DNA from: an uncultured Lachnospiraceae bacterium
Lineage (GTDB): Bacteria; Bacillota; Clostridia; Lachnospirales; Lachnospiraceae
NCBI GenBank assembly: GCA_945492935.1
Contig: CALYVE010000043.1
Coordinates: 1 to 9,321, forward strand
Reading direction: 5' to 3'
Length of the DNA: 9,321 bases
Shown here: positions 5,850 to 9,321 of the stretch, in pieces
Layout of the letters: each line of letters starts with the position of its first letter
How positions within the stretch are numbered: position 1 is the first letter of the stretch
Notes under the pieces: generated by a model
Database searches by the model: none
What the model saw: only the letters and a program-made list of their open reading frames with translations
Told to the model about the DNA's origin: nothing
Translations under genes and position numbers: made by a program

Positions 5850-7547
5850 ATGAACATTGGCGATATGAATCTTCATATAAATAATCCTTCGACCGAATTT
5901 TCAGGCGGTAGTTTGTCTGCGCCAATTTCAAACACGCAAGGGGAGAATACGCAAGTTTTTTCCGGTAATGCAGCAATTACACAGATTATGGAAGGTCAGA
6001 CCTTTCAAGGCAAGGTTGTTAATATTACAGGGAATGATGTTCAAATTATACTTCATGGCGATAAGATGCTAAGTGCACGTATGGCCGAGGCGGTAAATAT
6101 TAATATTGGTGATTCTTTATCTTTTCTTGTGCAGGAAAATAACGGAAATACGATACAAATTCGTCCGGTTCCTGTGCAGGATAATTCTTATAACTTTCAA
6201 ACGATTCAAAAAGCATTGGATGCGAATCATTTTCTTCCTACACAAAAAAATTATCAAATTGCACAATCTCTAATGGATTATGGTATGCCATTAGATAAGT
6301 CAACAATGCAACAGATTATGCAACAGTCTGTCAAATTTGGTGATTTACCAATCGATACACTCGTCCATATGAATAAGATGGGGTTACAGGTGAATGAGGC
6401 ATCAATCAGTCAGTTTCAATCGTATATGGAAGGTACGCACCAACTGTCAGCTGCTATCGCTGATTTATCAAATTCAATTACAGAGTTTTCGGTTTCAGTC
6501 GTGAATGAAATGACAACAGACACTTTAGCATCTGCACAAGATCTGATTTCTTTTCAAAATACTTTACTGGAAACGGTTGTTCATGACGATACCGGTTATG
6601 TGGAGATGGAAAAGTTAAACGATGTACCGGGTAAGGAACTGAATTTCGTAAATAACGAAGCTGCTTTAGTTCAGCAGTTGCGTAATGTGGTTGAAAATGC
6701 ACTTCAGATTGCAAAGGTAGAAGGGCAAAATGCAAAAGACCTTGCAAATGCGTTTACAGAGCAGTTGTCTGACGTCATATCTTCCTTAAAAAGGGAGACA
6801 ACAGAATATGATGCTAACAGTCTGTTCGTTCAATTAAATAAAGCGTTATCAGAAGCTGTCACTATGGAGAATCTTGATTTGTCAAAGGATGTGCTTGCGA
6901 CACTTCTTAACTCAAAGGGGTTTACAACGCTTTTATCGGATACAATTAAACAAAAATTTACACTAAACAAAGAGACTTTAAAGGATGCCGGTGAAATAGA
7001 TGTTTTATACAAAAAAATGTATGATGCGTCAAACCGATTGCAGCAAAGCTTTGAGAATATAGGCGGTAAAGCGGGAGAAGAAATGCGCGAGCAGGCCGGT
7101 AATATGAAACAACGTTTGGATTTTATTCAAAATCTAAATGAACTTTATGCCTATGCCCAACTACCTGTCAGATTACAGGAAGAGGCGTTTCATTCAGAAT
7201 TATATGTATATATGAACAAAAAACAAAAGCAGGCTGCAAAAGATGCGGTCAGTGCATTGTTGCATTTAGATATGGATCATTTAGGACCAACCGATGTTCA
7301 TGTGAGTTTACACGGAACAACGGTTCATACAAAGTTTTATGTGGAAGATCCTGTCAGTGCAGCTATTTTGGATGATCACATGAACCAATTGGAGCAGGAG
7401 ATCGCAAAAATGGGCTTCACGCTAACAAATGAGGTCGTTATGCGTGAACCGTCAATTATGGGTAATTCGAATTCTGTGATTCATGAGATGATGAATCAGG
7501 ATATGGAAAAAAGTATTAAGCGATATACATTTGATGTACGAATGTAG
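5850..7547 (+). CDS. FliK-like protein with a flagellar hook-length-control C-terminal domain (YlqG-like)
   Basis: This is a 565-residue protein without a signal peptide or membrane segment. Residues about 48-107 look like a small beta domain (GQTFQGKVVNITGNDV, then GDKMLSARM). The middle is helical and rich in Gln, Asn and Leu. Residues about 429-530 resemble the FliK C-terminal domain: a QLPVRLQ start, SELYVYM, a LGPTDVHVSLHG strand pair and a final helix before MGFTL. In flagella, FliK acts with the FlhB C-terminal domain to switch export substrate. The next gene encodes a FlhB C-terminal homologue, which fits a paired function. B. subtilis has ylqG-ylqH in the same place after rnhB. An in-frame ATG at 5778 was rejected because it would overlap rnhB by 59 bases; 5850 has a weak GGGTGG at 5840-5845. 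The exact role is unknown. Confidence 0.75.
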   Translation: MNIGDMNLHINNPSTEFSGGSLSAPISNTQGENTQVFSGNAAITQIMEGQTFQGKVVNITGNDVQIILHGDKMLSARMAEAVNINIGDSLSFLVQENNGNTIQIRPVPVQDNSYNFQTIQKALDANHFLPTQKNYQIAQSLMDYGMPLDKSTMQQIMQQSVKFGDLPIDTLVHMNKMGLQVNEASISQFQSYMEGTHQLSAAIADLSNSITEFSVSVVNEMTTDTLASAQDLISFQNTLLETVVHDDTGYVEMEKLNDVPGKELNFVNNEAALVQQLRNVVENALQIAKVEGQNAKDLANAFTEQLSDVISSLKRETTEYDANSLFVQLNKALSEAVTMENLDLSKDVLATLLNSKGFTTLLSDTIKQKFTLNKETLKDAGEIDVLYKKMYDASNRLQQSFENIGGKAGEEMREQAGNMKQRLDFIQNLNELYAYAQLPVRLQEEAFHSELYVYMNKKQKQAAKDAVSALLHLDMDHLGPTDVHVSLHGTTVHTKFYVEDPVSAAILDDHMNQLEQEIAKMGFTLTNEVVMREPSIMGNSNSVIHEMMNQDMEKSIKRYTFDVRM

Positions 7548-7556
7548 GTGAGAAAA

Positions 7557-7862
7557 ATGTCAAAACGATTCGATGTGCAAAGTACAAATAAAGATGAAAA
7601 AAAGAAAGCGGTAGCACTGTTATATGAACCGGGGAGTACGGCTCCGAAGGTTGTTGCTTCCGGAAAAGGAGTAACGGCAGAGCGCATTATCGATACTGCA
7701 AAGGAGAGCGATGTTCCGCTCTATAAGGATACAAATCTTGCGGATACACTGCTTAAGCTTGATATTGGTGATTGTATTCCGCCTGAATTATATGGTGTTG
7801 TAGCGGAGATTCTTGTTTATGTTGATAAGATGGATAAAATTAAAGCAAAATTAGATATTTAG
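7557..7862 (+). CDS. FlhB C-terminal-like small cytoplasmic protein (YlqH-like)
   Basis: This 101-residue soluble protein corresponds to the cytoplasmic C-terminal domain of FlhB/YscU export-switch proteins without the membrane part. Family marks are KAVALLYEP, APKVVASGKGVTAERI, a DVPLYKD stretch, and IGDCIPPELYGVVAEILVYV near the end. In FlhB the strand before AVALxY carries the self-cleaving NPTH site; here the place holds charged residues (NKDEKKK), so it is not expected to self-cleave. A GTG at 7548 is also in frame, but AGGTGA (7546-7551) is well placed only for the ATG at 7557. It follows the FliK-like gene by 9 bases, and the two probably work together. No experimentally fixed function is known to me. 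Confidence 0.85.
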   Translation: MSKRFDVQSTNKDEKKKAVALLYEPGSTAPKVVASGKGVTAERIIDTAKESDVPLYKDTNLADTLLKLDIGDCIPPELYGVVAEILVYVDKMDKIKAKLDI

Positions 7863-7871
7863 GAGAAATAC

Positions 7872-8231
7872 ATGCAAAATAACAGAAAAGTAGGAAACCA
7901 TTATGAGCAAATGGCTGCGCAATACTTATCTGATAAAGGTTATCGTATATTTGCTGTCAATTATCGTATACGACAGGCAGAGATTGATATAATCGCTTAT
8001 GATAACAACTGTTTAGTTTTTGTTGAAGTAAAATATCGAAAAAATACATTAAACGGACACCCGTTTGAAGCTGTTACACCGGCAAAAATACGAAAAATAT
8101 GCCGTGCTGCTCTTTCCTATTTGCAAATTCATCATTTGTTGATTGATGAAACAAAGATACGATTTGATGTTGTGGGAATTATAGGAACAGAAATACAGCA
8201 TTTGAAACATGCATTTGACTATGTTAGTTAG
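7872..8231 (+). CDS. yraN: YraN/UPF0102 family nuclease-like protein
   Basis: This 119-residue protein has the YraN layout, related to the restriction-endonuclease/Holliday-junction-resolvase fold. Visible marks are GNHYEQMAAQYLSDKGY at the N-terminus, then AEIDII (36-41) and VFVEVKYRK (49-57), with the possible metal ligands Glu37, Asp39, Glu52 and Lys54. RFDVVGI near the end is also typical. The Gly that usually comes before EID is Ala36 here. The biological role of the family is not settled. The ribosome site TAGGAG (7860-7865) includes the stop codon of the preceding gene, so the two are tightly coupled. Confidence 0.92.
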   Translation: MQNNRKVGNHYEQMAAQYLSDKGYRIFAVNYRIRQAEIDIIAYDNNCLVFVEVKYRKNTLNGHPFEAVTPAKIRKICRAALSYLQIHHLLIDETKIRFDVVGIIGTEIQHLKHAFDYVS

Positions 8232-8240
8232 GAGTATTCT

Positions 8241-9179
8241 ATGTTACCAAAAATGTTTGATTGTTCGGTTATGGACGGCGCACTGTTACGCGGATATGAA
8301 CCGAACATAAAAAAAATAACACATTCCTTTGCAATTCCATGTGAAACGAATTCCTATATTGATTATATTTCCATTGAACATGCAATTGTTCCGGTTGTGA
8401 AGTATCATATTTTTGATCGGTTTGAGAATTTGATTCATGGCTGTTCTACGAGACAAGGCGGCGTAAGTAAGTCTCATTTGGCAAGCATGAACTTAAGCAG
8501 CAGTCGTGGCGATGATATTCTGTGTGTAAAGGAGAATTATCGAAGATTCGGAGAAGCGCTTTCTTTTGATCCGAACCGGCTTGTTTGCTCCGATCAGGTT
8601 CACAGCACGAACATTTATATTGCTACAGAAGAAGATGCCGGACGCGGAACAACGGAGAAAGAAAAATTAAAAGAAATAGACGGTATTGTTACAAATGTAA
8701 AAAATCTTCCGATAATGACATTTTATGCAGACTGTGTTCCACTATATTTTTATGATCCTGTAAAAGAGGTTATTGCTATGGCACATTCCGGTTGGAGAGG
8801 AACGGTCAACAATATCGGCGGGAAGATGATTATACTTATGCAAAAGCAGTATAACTGTAACCCGAGAGATATTGTATGTGCAATCGGACCTAGTATTTGT
8901 AAAGCTTGTTACGAGGTGAGTGAGGATGTTGCTGTCGCATTTGCTGACGCATATTCTCCGGAGCAGTATAAACAAATGATAACTGCTAAAGATAATAATA
9001 AATATCAATTAGACCTTCATATGGCTTGTTATTTTAACTTTATGAATGCCGGTATATGTCCCTCTAATATTGCACTTCCGGATTATTGTACATGCTGTAA
9101 TCCAAATGTTTTTTTCTCACATCGTGCAACATGTGGGAAACGCGGCAACTTAGGTGCGGTTATTATGATGCGACAATAA
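8241..9179 (+). CDS. pgeF: Peptidoglycan editing factor PgeF / multicopper-type YfiH-YlmD family
   Basis: This family was once called laccase-like or polyphenol oxidase. It is now described as the peptidoglycan editing factor PgeF, and purine nucleoside activities have also been reported. The metal-site residues are His121 in SDQVHS, Cys165 in YADCVPLYFYD and His182 in AHSGWRGT. Other family marks are STRQGGVS (69-76), IGPSICKACYEV (215-226) and the final FFSHRATCGKRGNLGAV. The protein has 312 residues; the segment before the STRQGG motif, about 67 residues, is longer than I expect for the family (near 30 in B. subtilis YlmD). The start is supported by TTAGGAG (8228-8234), which overlaps the yraN stop codon. 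The family call is firm; the substrate is less so. Confidence 0.92.
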   Translation: MLPKMFDCSVMDGALLRGYEPNIKKITHSFAIPCETNSYIDYISIEHAIVPVVKYHIFDRFENLIHGCSTRQGGVSKSHLASMNLSSSRGDDILCVKENYRRFGEALSFDPNRLVCSDQVHSTNIYIATEEDAGRGTTEKEKLKEIDGIVTNVKNLPIMTFYADCVPLYFYDPVKEVIAMAHSGWRGTVNNIGGKMIILMQKQYNCNPRDIVCAIGPSICKACYEVSEDVAVAFADAYSPEQYKQMITAKDNNKYQLDLHMACYFNFMNAGICPSNIALPDYCTCCNPNVFFSHRATCGKRGNLGAVIMMRQ

Positions 9180-9200
9180 ATTGTTTATGAGAGGAAGCTT

Positions 9201-9321
9201 ATGAAAAAACATAAGATTATTCAGGTGTTTCCGGATAGTATTGCCGAGGAATTAGATATCAAACCCGGTGACTATCTGCTCACGATTAATGAAAAAGAAA
9301 TAGAGGATATATTTGATTATC
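9201..9321 (+). CDS. N-terminus of a DUF512-type PDZ-domain protein, cut by window end
   Basis: An ATG at 9201 with a good ribosome site (GAGAGGAAG, 9189-9197) opens a frame that runs off the window after 40 codons. The visible part reads as a PDZ-like start: VFPDSIAEELDIKPGD, then LLTINEKEIEDIFDY. This is the pattern of the DUF512 proteins of Clostridia, which join a PDZ domain to a radical-SAM-like region. Only the PDZ-like part can be seen, so the rest is inferred. It is 21 bases after pgeF and likely in the same operon. Confidence 0.75.
   Translation, partial: MKKHKIIQVFPDSIAEELDIKPGDYLLTINEKEIEDIFDY

Noticed and set aside
7548..7556. GTG start three codons upstream of the FlhB-like gene
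   Set aside because: There is no SD before it. AGGTGA overlaps this GTG and is well placed only for the ATG at 7557.

Overview
The window is about 9.3 kb of an AT-rich Gram-positive genome. Gene content and protein similarity point to a member of the Clostridia, most likely Lachnospiraceae. The main reasons are an IspH-ribosomal protein S1 fusion, the rplS-lepB-rbgA-rnhB gene order, an orphan FliK-like/FlhB-like pair after rnhB, and a DUF512-type PDZ protein at the right edge. The genus cannot be named from the sequence alone. All recognised genes are on the + strand and tightly packed.

Layout. (1) 1-2247: the 3' part of an ispH-rpsA fusion, followed six bases later by a CheR-type methyltransferase. 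(2) 2248-2750: rplS (L19) as its own unit, with an extended -10 promoter, a short leader that may mask the Shine-Dalgarno (SD) site, and a strong intrinsic terminator. (3) 2751-2870: a compact non-coding segment of several inverted repeats, including a GC-rich patch and a 17-bp stem; it ends in a TATAAT box that may serve the next operon. (4) 2892 to the right edge: one apparent operon of lepB (divergent), rbgA, lepB (canonical), rnhB, a FliK-like gene, a FlhB C-terminal-like gene, yraN, pgeF and the start of a DUF512/PDZ gene. Gaps are 0-21 bases, or a 1-base overlap, and no internal terminator is visible.

How the genes fit together. Most are housekeeping: isoprenoid synthesis (IspH), translation and ribosome assembly (S1, L19, RbgA), protein export (two signal peptidases), RNA/DNA hybrid removal (RNase HII) and cell-wall editing (PgeF). 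Motility or secretion is represented by CheR and by the FliK-like/FlhB-like pair. That pair resembles the two partners of the flagellar export switch but lies outside any flagellar operon here.

The most interesting signals are: a consensus SD hidden inside the ispH-rpsA fusion, exactly where codon usage changes sharply, which suggests that S1 is also made alone; the orphan FliK-like/FlhB-like pair; the multi-hairpin element at 2751-2870; and a signal peptidase with changes in two conserved boxes beside a canonical paralogue. I saw no CRISPR array, tRNA, rRNA, transposase or phage gene.
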